Assembly: GCF_024612015.1 (NCBI RefSeq)
Contig: NZ_CP102512.1
Coordinates: 1,364,001-1,428,000 of the forward strand
DNA from: Streptomyces sp. CA-210063
GTDB taxonomy: Bacteria; Actinomycetota; Actinomycetes; Streptomycetales; Streptomycetaceae
Reading direction: 5' to 3'
Length of the DNA: 64,000 nt
The notes beneath the pieces were generated by a model that was not told the origin of the DNA, did not search any database, and saw only the letters and a list, made by a program, of their open reading frames with translations. A program made the translations under genes and the position numbers. Shown piece after piece: positions 18,076 through 25,830 of this stretch; position 1 is the stretch's first letter, and each line of letters opens with the position of its first letter.

Positions 18076-18599
18076 GCCAATTGGAACGCGGATGCGATCG
18101 GCGCAACCGCTGCGAGATTCCTTCCCTGCAAGATCGAACGCTCAGGTTCCGGGACGGAGCCGCGCGCGGACTTGGCGGGGAGTCGAGGGGCGGGACGGAA
18201 GCACGACGCTGCGGAGCGCCGTCGCCACAGCGGGCGAACCAGACGGCGTCCCCGCCAACCCGACAGTCGAGCGCCACACCCAGACCACCATCCGCGCCAC
18301 CATCTCGCAGGCCCTTCGCGAGCGACAAGCGCTGACTACATCTGTCACGGCACAAGGTCCCCTGGACGCGTTCCCGGGGGCCTACGGCTGTCATTGTGGT
18401 TCCGCGCCTGAGAAAAGCCATCGCCTGCCTGGTTCGTGCCGGGCGACGCAGGTCGAGGGGCGAGCGCCGTGGCGCGCACCTGGCTGCGCGTCCTCGGCCT
18501 CCCGGCGGGCGGGAAGCCATCCGCCCGGACCTCACGGGGCGGATCGGCCACGCTTCCGCAGCACGACTGGCGCACGGTCCGGGAGTGCGCATCATGAAA
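18076..18599. other. Stretch without a recognisable gene
   Basis: About 520 bp between the subtilase remnant and the TrkA-N remnant. Open frames exist in several registers but none resembles a protein family, and codon choice is not consistent in any one frame. It is probably degraded sequence. Confidence 0.4.
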
Positions 18600-18765
18600 C
18601 AACGGCGGGCGACCGCCACGTGCTGGAGCGGCTGCGTCCGGGGCACGCCCGCGCCCTCGGGGCGGTTGGTTCCGACGACCTCGACAACATCGCCCCGCGG
18701 CGCACGGAGTCGCGGCCCGCATCAGGGCAGGCGGGCACGAGGCGATCGCCGAGACCCGAAGCACG
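18600..18765 (+). pseudogene. Possible TrkA-N (NAD-binding ion-channel regulator) remnant
   Basis: Two short blocks in different frames look like the NAD-binding domain of potassium-channel or TrkA proteins: VLERLRPGHARALGAVGSDD followed by LDNIA, then after a frame change GVAARIRAGGHEAIAETRS. The order and spacing fit such proteins, but the fragment is only about 55 codons and broken, so the call is tentative. Its end abuts the Bcr/CflA remnant on the other strand, which places a rearrangement junction at about 18765. Confidence 0.35.
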
Positions 18766-19030
18766 CTCACCGCGGTCCCGGCCAGCAGCGGCCGACGCCG
18801 GCCCCAGCGGTCCGACAGCGGCCCGATGAACCAGTTGCCCGACGGCCAGGCCGGTCATGAACGCGGTCAACGTGAGCTGGACGCCGGTGGCCGAGGCATG
18901 CAGGTCACGCGCCATGCGCGGAAACGCCGACAGATACATGTCGATGGCCAGCGGGGAGACTCCGTAGGCCAGGGCCAGCGCCAGCAGCATCGTGGCCGGC
19001 AGGTCCGTTCTGTGTTTCCCGGGTGCGGTA
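18763..19030 (-). pseudogene. Bcr/CflA-type MFS drug exporter, N-terminal remnant
   Basis: Reading leftward from about 19030, PATMLLALALAYGVSPLAID leads into MYLSAFPRMARDLHASATGV and QLTLTAFMTGLAVGQLV, the first two membrane segments of Bcr/CflA multidrug transporters. After a frame change, GPLSDRWGRRRPLLAGTAVS supplies the MFS loop motif. Similarity stops at about 18763, leaving roughly 90 of the normal 400 residues. It is a dead remnant. Confidence 0.65.
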
Positions 19031-19194
19031 CGACAGTTGAGCCGTTCGGACCGTGCCGGCCTCGCGCGCATGGACGAGCACCCGCCCTGAACAGGCAGTT
19101 TCCCCAGACGCTTCCGTGAGGCGGAAGAGGTATTGCGGCACCGTGACGCCGCTCTGGACGATGTCGCCATCACCCAACGACGGGAGCCGCAGCC

Positions 19195-20259
19195 ATGCCG
19201 CACATGACCACGTTCGCCAGGAACCAGTGGTACGTCGCCGCCTACGCCGAAGAGGTCGGGCGGGATCTTCTCGGCCGGACGATCCTGGGCGAGCCGCTCG
19301 TCTTCTACCGGACGGAGGAGGAGGGGACGCCCATCGCGCTGCACGACCGGTGTGTGCACCGCCGGTACCCGCTGTCGGAGAGCGGACTCGACGGGGACCG
19401 GATCGTGTGCGGGTACCACGGCTTCACGTACGACACGACGGGCGCGTGTGTGTACGTGCCCGGACAGAAGCGGATCCCGCGGACGGCGCGGGTCGCCTCG
19501 TACCCGGTGGTCGAGCAGGACTCGCTGATCTGGGTCTGGATAGGCGACCCGGCGCTCGCCGACCCGCAGAGCATCCCGCGCGCCAAGCACCTGGCCGCCC
19601 CCGGCTGGGTCACCGTGCGCGGCATGGAGCCGATCGACGCCGACTACGGGCTCCTCGTCGACAACCTGCTCGACCTGTCGCACGAGACGTATCTGCACGG
19701 CGGCTACATCGGCACCCCCGAGGTCGCCGAGACGCCGATCACCACCGAGGTGGACGAGGGCGCGGGCATCGTACGGGTGAGCCGGCACATGGACGACGCC
19801 GAGTGCCCGCCGTTCTACGCCCGGTCGACCGGCATCGACGGGCGGATCACGCGCTGGCAGGACATCGAGTACTTCGCCCCGTGCCTGTATCTGCTGCACA
19901 GCCGGATCGCCCCCGTGGGCGTGCTGCCCGAGGCGGACGGCAGTGACCCGAACGGCTTCCACACCGAGATCACGTACGCGATCACCCCGTCGTCGGACGG
20001 CAAGGTGTACGACTTCTGGATGGTCTCGCGGGACTGGGCGACCGAGGACGACGAGGTCACCGAGTTCCTCAAGGGCAACAACCACACGGTCGTCATGCAG
20101 GACGTCAACGCGCTGAACCTGCTCCAGGAGACGCTGGGCACCGAGCGGACCGGCTACCAGGAGCTGAGCATCAACATCGACACCGGTGGTCTGGCCGCCC
20201 GCCGTATCCTCGCCCGGCTGGTCGAGCAGGGCGAGAAGCCGGTGGAGAAGGTCCAGTGA
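19195..20259 (+). CDS. Rieske non-heme iron oxygenase, vanillate O-demethylase-type
   Basis: This 354-residue oxygenase component probably demethylates or hydroxylates an aromatic substrate. The Rieske [2Fe-2S] motif is complete (CVHRRYPL and, 16 residues on, CGYHGFTYD). The mononuclear iron site is visible in DNLLDLSHETYLH. VanA-like blocks FARNQWYVAAYAEEV and SLIWVWIGDPALAD support the subfamily. It starts at ATG 19195 (ATG 19204 is also possible). The stop overlaps the next small gene, which in turn overlaps a VanB-type reductase, so the three form one translationally coupled operon. The substrate is not determined; vanillate itself is only one option. Confidence 0.88.
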   Translation: MPHMTTFARNQWYVAAYAEEVGRDLLGRTILGEPLVFYRTEEEGTPIALHDRCVHRRYPLSESGLDGDRIVCGYHGFTYDTTGACVYVPGQKRIPRTARVASYPVVEQDSLIWVWIGDPALADPQSIPRAKHLAAPGWVTVRGMEPIDADYGLLVDNLLDLSHETYLHGGYIGTPEVAETPITTEVDEGAGIVRVSRHMDDAECPPFYARSTGIDGRITRWQDIEYFAPCLYLLHSRIAPVGVLPEADGSDPNGFHTEITYAITPSSDGKVYDFWMVSRDWATEDDEVTEFLKGNNHTVVMQDVNALNLLQETLGTERTGYQELSINIDTGGLAARRILARLVEQGEKPVEKVQ

Positions 20260-20438
20260 GCACACCGCCCACCTTCCAGACCGGAGAGGTCTACCGCATC
20301 GACTGGCTGCCGGGCACGGACATCCTGCACGGCACCTGTCACTGCGGTCGCGAGCACACCGCGCAGGACCCCATCGAGATGTGGGAGTGGATGCTCGCCC
20401 ACCCCCAAGGACACGAGCCGCAAGGAAACAGCTCATGA
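20256..20438 (+). CDS. Small Cys/His protein between Rieske oxygenase and its reductase
   Basis: This 60-residue protein overlaps the oxygenase stop by 4 bp (GTGA) and the reductase start by 4 bp (ATGA), so its translation is coupled on both sides and it is very likely real. It is acidic and aromatic-rich (RIDWLPGTDILHGTCHCGRE, EMWEWMLAHPQGH), with a CHCG motif at residues 30-33 plus several His. I do not recognise a named family. The position suggests an accessory factor of the oxygenase system, for example in electron transfer, metal binding or assembly. That role is inference. Confidence 0.75.
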   Translation: MSTPPTFQTGEVYRIDWLPGTDILHGTCHCGREHTAQDPIEMWEWMLAHPQGHEPQGNSS

Positions 20439-21388
20439 CCTCGTCCTCCGCTTCGTCCGGGTACGAAGCCGAACTCGTCGTCGACAGCCGGGAGTTCGCC
20501 GCTGACGGCGTGCTCGCCCTCACCCTGCGGCATCCGCTGGGCGAGGAACTCCCGGCCTGGGAGCCGGGGGCGCACATCGATGTGCTGCTGGGGCCGGAGC
20601 TGGAGCGGCAGTACTCGCTGTGCGGTGACCCGGCGGACCGGCGGACCTGGCGGATCGGGGTCCTCCGGGAACCCGACGGGCGTGGCGGATCGGCCTACGT
20701 GCACACGGAGTTGGCCGAGGGCGACAAGGTCCGCGTGCGCGGGCCGCGCAACAACTTCGCCCTGGAGCCGGCGCCCCGCTACCGGTTCGTGGCCGGCGGC
20801 ATCGGCATCACGCCCATCCTGCCGATGCTGGCCGCGGCCGAGGCGGCGGGCGCGGAGTGGTCCCTGCTGTACGGCGGGCGCAGCCGTGAATCCATGGCGT
20901 TCCAGGCCGAGTTGGCCGCGTACGGCGACCGGGTCACGGTCGCGCCGCAGGACGAGTCCGGGCTGCTCGATCTGGGCTCGGTCCTCGACGACCTGCCCGA
21001 GGGAACCCTCGTCTACTGCTGCGGTCCCGGGCCGCTGCTGGACGCGGTCGAGGAGCGCTGCCCCGGGCGGGCGCTCAGGGTCGAGCGGTTCCAGCCGAAG
21101 GAGCAGGAGACCGGCCCCGACAGCGAGTTCGAGGTCGTCCTGGAGCGGACCGGCAGGACCGTCACCGTTCCCGTCGGGGTCTCCGTGCTCGACACCGTGC
21201 GGGCCGCCGGGGTGGAGGTGCTCTACTCCTGCGCCGAGGGCACCTGTGGGACCTGTGAGACGGACGTCCTGGAGGGCACCCCCGACCACCGGGACTCGGT
21301 GCTGAGCGACGAGGAGCGCGAGGCCGGGGAGACCATGCTCATCTGCGTGTCCCGGTGCCGGGGGTCACGGCTGGTCCTCGACCTGTAG
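20435..21388 (+). CDS. VanB-type oxygenase reductase (FMN/NADH, 2Fe-2S)
   Basis: This 317-residue phthalate dioxygenase reductase-family protein passes electrons from NAD(P)H to the Rieske oxygenase two genes upstream. Domains in order: FMN-binding barrel (PGAHIDVLL, RQYSLCGDP), pyridine-nucleotide domain (FVAGGIGITPILPML, VYCCGPGPLLDAVEE), and a C-terminal plant-type [2Fe-2S] ferredoxin with CAEGTCGTCETDV and a distal Cys in LICVSRC. The start ATG overlaps the preceding small gene. Its 3' end overlaps the 3' end of the convergent IclR gene by 50 bp. Confidence 0.9.
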   Translation: MTSSSASSGYEAELVVDSREFAADGVLALTLRHPLGEELPAWEPGAHIDVLLGPELERQYSLCGDPADRRTWRIGVLREPDGRGGSAYVHTELAEGDKVRVRGPRNNFALEPAPRYRFVAGGIGITPILPMLAAAEAAGAEWSLLYGGRSRESMAFQAELAAYGDRVTVAPQDESGLLDLGSVLDDLPEGTLVYCCGPGPLLDAVEERCPGRALRVERFQPKEQETGPDSEFEVVLERTGRTVTVPVGVSVLDTVRAAGVEVLYSCAEGTCGTCETDVLEGTPDHRDSVLSDEEREAGETMLICVSRCRGSRLVLDL

Positions 21389-22217
21389 CGGCGCCGGGGG
21401 CCACAGCTCGGGTCCGGCCCGTGGCCGTCCCGGCCACGCACAGGTCGGCCTCGATCCGGGCGACGGCGGCCAGCAGCTGGGGCAGCAGGTCGCGGCGTAC
21501 CGACTCCACGGAGTTGCGGCCGGCGTGCACCGGGATGTTCACGCCGGCCACCACCTCTCCGTCCCGGTCCCGGACCGGGACGGCCACCGATCGGAGCCCC
21601 TCCTCCAGCTCCTGGTCCACCACGGCGTATCCCTGCCGTCGTACGCGGCGCAACTCGGCCCGGATCCGGTCGGCGGAGACGAGGGTGTGCCGGGTGAGGG
21701 GCCTGAGGTCGGCGCGGGCGAGCCGGGCGTCGATCTCCTCGTCCGCCTGATGCGCGAGGATCACCCGGCCGACCGAGGTGACATGGGCCGGGAAGCGGGT
21801 GCCCACGGTGATCGTCGCCGTCATGATGCGGCCCGCACTGACCCTCGCCACGTACACGATGTCGTCGCCGTCGAGGACGCACAGCGAGGACGACTCCCCG
21901 ACCTGCGCGGCCAGTCGCTCCAGATGCGGCTCGGCGAGGTCGGCGAGCGTGAAGCTCGACAGATACGCGTAGCCGAGTTCGAGGACGCGCGGGGTCAGCC
22001 GGAACAGCCGACCGTCGGTGTGGACGTATCCGAGGTCGACGAGGGTGAGCAGAAAGCGTCGGGCGGCGGCCCGGGTCAGCTCGCAGGTCCGGGCGACCTC
22101 GCTCAGCGTCAGCGCGGGATGCTCGGCGTCGAAGGCCCGGATGACCGCGAGGCCCCGCTCGAAGGACCGGACGAAGTGCGGTTCGCGGGCTCCGCCGAAC
22201 CGGGCTGGATCTGCCAT
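21339..22217 (-). CDS. IclR family regulator (Pca/Pob type)
   Basis: This 292-residue IclR regulator has an N-terminal winged HTH (RSFERGLAVIRAFDAEHPAL, LSEVARTCELTRAAARRFLL) and a C-terminal effector domain (GRIMTATITVGTRFPAHVTS, RRQGYAVVDQELEEGLRSVA, VAGVNIPVHAGR). The sequence is close to PcaR/PcaU-type regulators of aromatic catabolism. The ATG at 22217 follows CCAGGAGGCGACG; an in-frame extension upstream would read through the operator array and is rejected. It is divergent from the ABC importer and convergent with the reductase, so it sits between the two modules it probably controls. Confidence 0.88.
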   Translation of the reverse strand: MADPARFGGAREPHFVRSFERGLAVIRAFDAEHPALTLSEVARTCELTRAAARRFLLTLVDLGYVHTDGRLFRLTPRVLELGYAYLSSFTLADLAEPHLERLAAQVGESSSLCVLDGDDIVYVARVSAGRIMTATITVGTRFPAHVTSVGRVILAHQADEEIDARLARADLRPLTRHTLVSADRIRAELRRVRRQGYAVVDQELEEGLRSVAVPVRDRDGEVVAGVNIPVHAGRNSVESVRRDLLPQLLAAVARIEADLCVAGTATGRTRAVAPGAATGRGPAVTPGTGTRR

Positions 22218-22254
22218 CGTCGCCTCCTGGAAGACGCACGGAGACGCCCGGCAT

Positions 22255-22311
22255 GTGCGCTCCGTACGCACGATGGTGCGCTCCGTACGCACAGTGGTGC
22301 GCTCTGCGCAC
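22255..22311. promoter_or_regulatory. Three tandem palindromic operators at 21-bp pitch
   Basis: GTGCG-N7-CGCAC occurs at 22255-22271 and 22276-22292, and GTGCG-N5-CGCAC at 22297-22311. The starts are exactly 21 bp apart, two helical turns, so bound dimers would lie on one face of the DNA. The array is just upstream of the IclR start codon, as expected for autoregulation. Confidence 0.75.
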
Positions 22312-22405
22312 GCTAGGAGCACACTTCTGCAACTGTCAACGGCCTTGCACGGCTGGGCCATTGACCTGCAACCGGCAGCGTTCTACCTTCCCGCTGAGCA
22401 CTTCT

Positions 22406-22420
22406 GTGCGGTCTGCGCAC
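22406..22420. promoter_or_regulatory. Fourth palindromic operator, near ABC operon start
   Basis: GTGCGGTCTGCGCAC has the same GTGCG/CGCAC arms with a 5-bp spacer. It lies 35 bp before the substrate-binding protein start codon, a position that would block transcription or its initiation there. It probably binds the divergent IclR protein. Confidence 0.7.
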
Positions 22421-22454
22421 AGCCTGTCGAAGAGCGGTCCCATCAGGGGGAGTC

Positions 22455-23426
22455 ATGCGTCGTCTGCTCATCGGTCTCGCGGCCGGCACCTTGTTCGTCG
22501 CCGCGACGGCCTGCGGTTCGTCCGGCTCCTCCGCCTCCGACGGCGGGGACTCGGCATCCGGCGGCACCACCACGGTCAAGATCGGCGTCATCCCCATCAT
22601 CGATGTCGCCCCCATGTATCTGGGCCAGAAGAAGGGCTTCTACAGCGAACGCGGCCTGAAACTGGAACCCACCCTCGCCCAGGGCGGAGCGGCGATCGTG
22701 CCCAGCGTCGTCTCCGGCCAGGTCGACTTCGGCTTCAGCAACATGACCTCGCTGCTGGTCGCGCAGTCCAAGAACATGCCGGTCCAGGCGGTGGTGAACG
22801 GTGTCGCGTCCACCGGCAAGGCGGGCGCCGACTTCGCGGAGATCGCCGTGCCGAAGGGCAGCCCCCTGAAGTCCGCCAAGGACCTGGAGGGCAAGAAGGT
22901 CGCGGCCAACACGCTCGGCAACATCTGCGACACCTCGGTCAACGAGTCGGTCCGCAAAGACGGCGGCGACCCGTCCGAAGTGGACTACGTGGAGATGCCC
23001 TTCGACCAGATGCCGGCCGCGCTCGCGAACGGCCAGGTCGACGCGGCCTGCGTCGTCGAGCCGGCGCTCGCCACCATCAAGTCCCAGGGCGGCACCGTCC
23101 TCGCGTCGAACTTCGTCGACGTGTCCCCGGACCTCACCGTGGCCATGTACTTCACCTCCCAGCAGTACGCCCAGAAGAACCCGGAGTTGGTGAAGAAGTT
23201 CCAGGAGGCCACCGCCGAGTCGCTCGCGTACGCCGACGAGCACCCGGACGAGGTCCGCCAGATCATCACCACGTACACGAAGATCCCGAACAGTCTGCTG
23301 GAGACGGTCACCCTGCCCCGCTGGCCCGCCGAGCCGGACCGTGCCTCCATCGAGCGGCTGGCCGAACTGGGGCAGCAGGACGGGCTGTTCGAGAAGGCCC
23401 CGGACCTGGACAAGCTGCTGCCGTGA
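22455..23426 (+). CDS. ABC importer substrate-binding lipoprotein (SsuA/TauA/NMT1 type)
   Basis: This 323-residue exported binding protein has a signal peptide ending in a lipobox (FVAATACGSS; Cys21 would be lipidated), then an NMT1/SsuA-like fold (VKIGVIPIIDVAPMYLGQKK, VDFGFSNMTSLLVAQ, GKKVAANTLGNICDTSVNES). This family delivers sulfonates, nitrate, aromatic acids or pyrimidines to two-permease ABC systems. It is the first gene of a four-gene operon. The neighbouring Rieske oxygenase and IclR regulator make an aromatic acid or sulfonate the likeliest ligand, by inference. Confidence 0.87.
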   Translation: MRRLLIGLAAGTLFVAATACGSSGSSASDGGDSASGGTTTVKIGVIPIIDVAPMYLGQKKGFYSERGLKLEPTLAQGGAAIVPSVVSGQVDFGFSNMTSLLVAQSKNMPVQAVVNGVASTGKAGADFAEIAVPKGSPLKSAKDLEGKKVAANTLGNICDTSVNESVRKDGGDPSEVDYVEMPFDQMPAALANGQVDAACVVEPALATIKSQGGTVLASNFVDVSPDLTVAMYFTSQQYAQKNPELVKKFQEATAESLAYADEHPDEVRQIITTYTKIPNSLLETVTLPRWPAEPDRASIERLAELGQQDGLFEKAPDLDKLLP

Positions 23427-24196
23427 GAGGTGCCAATGCCGTCCTGGGCGCGGCCGGGCTCGCGGGATTCCTCGCCCTGTGGGAGGCGGTCCCGCGCCTC
23501 GGCCTCGTCGAGGACGCCTTCTTCCCGCCGGTCAGCCGGGTCACCGACGCCCTCGCCACCGAACTCGCCGACGACACGTTCTGGACGGCGCTCGGGGACA
23601 CGCTCACCGGCTGGGCGGTCGGGCTCCTGATCGCCGTGACGGCCGGGATCCTGGCGGGAGTCGTCATCGCCGTCGTGCCGTATCTGCGCGAGGCGACGGC
23701 CTCCACGATCGAGTTCCTGCGCCCGATCCCCTCGGTCGCGCTGATCCCGCTCGCGGTCCTCCTGTACGGCACCGAACTGCGGTCGGTGCTGCTGCTGGTG
23801 GTCTACGCGTCCTTCTGGCAGATCCTGATCCAGACGCTGTACGGCGTCCAGGACGTCGACCCGGTCGCCGAGGAGACCGCCCGCTCCTACGGCCTCGGCA
23901 CCTGGGCGCGGGTCCGGCACGTCCTGTGGCCCACCGCCCTGCCGTACGTCATGACGGGCGTCCGGCTGGCCGCCGCCGTCGCCCTCATCCTCGCTGTGAC
24001 GGCCGAACTCGTCATCGGGGCCCCGGGGCTGGGCCAGCGCATCGCGGTCGCCCAGACCTCGCAGGCCGTTCCCGAGATGTACGCCCTGGTCGTCGTCACC
24101 GGGCTGCTGGGGCTGCTCATCAACGTGGGCGCCCGGACGGTGGAGCGGCGGGCACTGGCCTGGCACCAGTCGGTGCGCGGGGAGGTGGCGGTATGA
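23423..24196 (+). CDS. ABC importer permease 1 (SsuC/TauC type)
   Basis: This 257-residue inner-membrane permease has about six transmembrane segments. The ATPase-coupling EAA loop is EETARSYGLGTWARVRHVLW, followed by PTALPYVMTGVRLA. The GTG start overlaps the binding-protein stop by 4 bp (GTGA), and its own stop overlaps the second permease start. BPD_transp_1 features are clear. Two distinct permeases suggest a heterodimeric channel. Confidence 0.88.
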   Translation: MRGANAVLGAAGLAGFLALWEAVPRLGLVEDAFFPPVSRVTDALATELADDTFWTALGDTLTGWAVGLLIAVTAGILAGVVIAVVPYLREATASTIEFLRPIPSVALIPLAVLLYGTELRSVLLLVVYASFWQILIQTLYGVQDVDPVAEETARSYGLGTWARVRHVLWPTALPYVMTGVRLAAAVALILAVTAELVIGAPGLGQRIAVAQTSQAVPEMYALVVVTGLLGLLINVGARTVERRALAWHQSVRGEVAV

Positions 24197-24969
24197 GACT
24201 CGTGCTCCTGCGGCTGCTGTTCGTCGTCGCCCTGCCGCTGGTCCTGGTCACCGTCTGGTGGCTCGCGTCGGACGACAGCACCGATGTGTACTGGCCGCCC
24301 CTGCGCACGATCCTCACCACCTTCCCGGACGTCTGGACGGCCGAGCGGCTGCGCGCCGACGTCCTGCCCAGCCTGCTGCGTCTGTCCGCCGGCTTCGCCC
24401 TGGCGGCCGTGGCCGGCGTCGCCCTCGGCACGGTCATCGGCTCCTACCGGCGGGTGCGGGCGCTCTGCGAGCCGGTGCTGGAGTTCCTGCGGGCCGTGCC
24501 GCCGCCGGTCCTCGTCCCGGTCATCATGCTGTTCGCGGGCATCGGCGACACGATGAAGATCGCCGTCATCGCGAGCGGCTGCGTGTGGCCGATCCTGCTC
24601 AACACCGTCGAGGGCGTCCGCGCGGTGGACTCCGTGATGTCCGAGACGGCCCGGTCCTACGGCATCACGGGCGCGGCCCGGCTGCGGAACGTCGTACTGC
24701 GCTCGGCGAGTCCGCAGATCTTCGCGGGCCTGCGCCAGGCGCTGTCCATCGGCATCATCCTCATGGTCATCAGCGAGATGACCGCGTCCAGCAACGGGCT
24801 GGGCTACACCATCGTCCAGTTCCAGCGCGGCTTCGCGATCCCCGACATGTGGACCGGCATCCTCGTCCTCGGTCTGCTCGGGTTCCTGCTGTCCGTCGTC
24901 TTCCGGCTGGTCGAGCGGCGCGTGCTCGGCTGGTACCACGGTCTGCGCGCCTCCTCCCGGCGGTCGTAG
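24193..24969 (+). CDS. ABC importer permease 2 (SsuC/TauC type)
   Basis: This 258-residue second permease of the same importer also has about six membrane segments. Its EAA loop is SETARSYGITGAARLRNVVL, then SASPQIFAGLRQAL. It is similar to permease 1 in the loop but diverged elsewhere, so the pair is an old duplication or mixed assembly. The start ATG overlaps the preceding stop (ATGA). The stop TAG shares a base with a possible GTG start of the ATPase gene. Confidence 0.88.
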   Translation: MRLVLLRLLFVVALPLVLVTVWWLASDDSTDVYWPPLRTILTTFPDVWTAERLRADVLPSLLRLSAGFALAAVAGVALGTVIGSYRRVRALCEPVLEFLRAVPPPVLVPVIMLFAGIGDTMKIAVIASGCVWPILLNTVEGVRAVDSVMSETARSYGITGAARLRNVVLRSASPQIFAGLRQALSIGIILMVISEMTASSNGLGYTIVQFQRGFAIPDMWTGILVLGLLGFLLSVVFRLVERRVLGWYHGLRASSRRS

Positions 24970-24995
24970 TGAAACTCGAGAAGGGGCAGCAGGCG

Positions 24996-25778
24996 ATGCT
25001 GGACGTACGGGGCCTCAAGAAGGTCTACGAGGGTTCCGGGCGCCGTGTGGAGGCGGTCCGGGACCTCACCTTCACCGTTGACGCCGGGGAACTGGTCTGT
25101 CTGGTGGGCCCGTCGGGCTGCGGCAAGACGACCCTGCTGAAGTGCGTGGCCGGACTGCTGAACCCGACGGCCGGTGAGGTCCTCCTGGGAGGACGGCCGG
25201 TGAGCGGGCCGCCCCCGGGCATGGCGATCGTCTTCCAGGAGTACGGACGCAGCCTGTTCCCCTGGATGCGGGTCCGCGACAACGTCGAACTCCCGCTCAA
25301 GCAGAAGCGGTTGAGCAGGGACCGGCGGCGCGAGCTGGTCGACGACGCGCTCGCCTCGGTCGGCCTCTCCGACGCGGCCGACGCCTACCCCTGGCAGCTG
25401 TCCGGCGGTATGCAGCAGCGGGTCGCCATCGCCCGGGCGCTCGCCTACGAGCCGGACGTCCTGCTGATGGACGAGCCGTTCGCGGCGGTCGACGCCCAGA
25501 CCCGCGCCGATCTGGAGGACCTCGTCCGGGGCCTGTGGCGGGACCGGGGCATCACGATCCTCTTCGTCACCCACGACATCGACGAGGCCGTCTACCTCGG
25601 CGAGCGGGTCCTGATCCTCTCCGCCTCCCCCACCGTCGTACGGGAACAGCTCAAGATCGACCTCCCCGCCGAACGCGATCAGCTGCACACCCGGGTGGCA
25701 CCGCGTTTCGCGGAGCTGCGGACGCATGTGTACGAGCAGATCCAGGCGGCGAAACGGGGCGTCCCGCTGAAGGGTTGA
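24996..25778 (+). CDS. ABC importer ATP-binding protein (SsuB/TauB type)
   Basis: This 260-residue ATPase energises the importer. Motifs: Walker A GPSGCGKTT, Q-loop VFQEYGRSLFPW, signature LSGGMQQRVAIARAL, Walker B VLLMDEPFAAVD, and switch His in LFVTHDIDEAVYL. I chose ATG 24996 because AAGGGG lies 9 bp upstream and MLDVRGLKKVYEG is the usual family start. A GTG at 24969 overlapping the previous stop is possible and would add nine residues. A strong hairpin begins immediately after the stop codon, so the operon ends here. Confidence 0.9.
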   Translation: MLDVRGLKKVYEGSGRRVEAVRDLTFTVDAGELVCLVGPSGCGKTTLLKCVAGLLNPTAGEVLLGGRPVSGPPPGMAIVFQEYGRSLFPWMRVRDNVELPLKQKRLSRDRRRELVDDALASVGLSDAADAYPWQLSGGMQQRVAIARALAYEPDVLLMDEPFAAVDAQTRADLEDLVRGLWRDRGITILFVTHDIDEAVYLGERVLILSASPTVVREQLKIDLPAERDQLHTRVAPRFAELRTHVYEQIQAAKRGVPLKG

Positions 25779-25821
25779 CCTCCGGCGCCGTCGGCGACCT
25801 GAACGCCGGCGGCGCCGGAGG
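25779..25821. terminator. Bidirectional hairpin terminator
   Basis: The 12-bp arms CCTCCGGCGCCG (25779-25790) and CGGCGCCGGAGG (25810-25821), with additional inner pairing CGGCG/CGCCG, form a very stable hairpin. It lies directly between the stop codons of two convergent genes. There is no T-tract, which is usual for Streptomyces terminators. Confidence 0.7.
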
Positions 25822-25830
25822 GGGCGCGGC

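Noticed and set aside
18092..18829. A 245-codon plus-strand frame
   Set aside because: No family resemblance as a whole. Only a short piece near 18608-18697 looks like a TrkA-N remnant, so it is not called as a gene.
22253..23422. In-frame extension upstream of ABC permease 1
   Set aside because: It lies in another frame of the substrate-binding protein and crosses the operator array. The GTG at 23423 overlaps the previous stop in the usual way.
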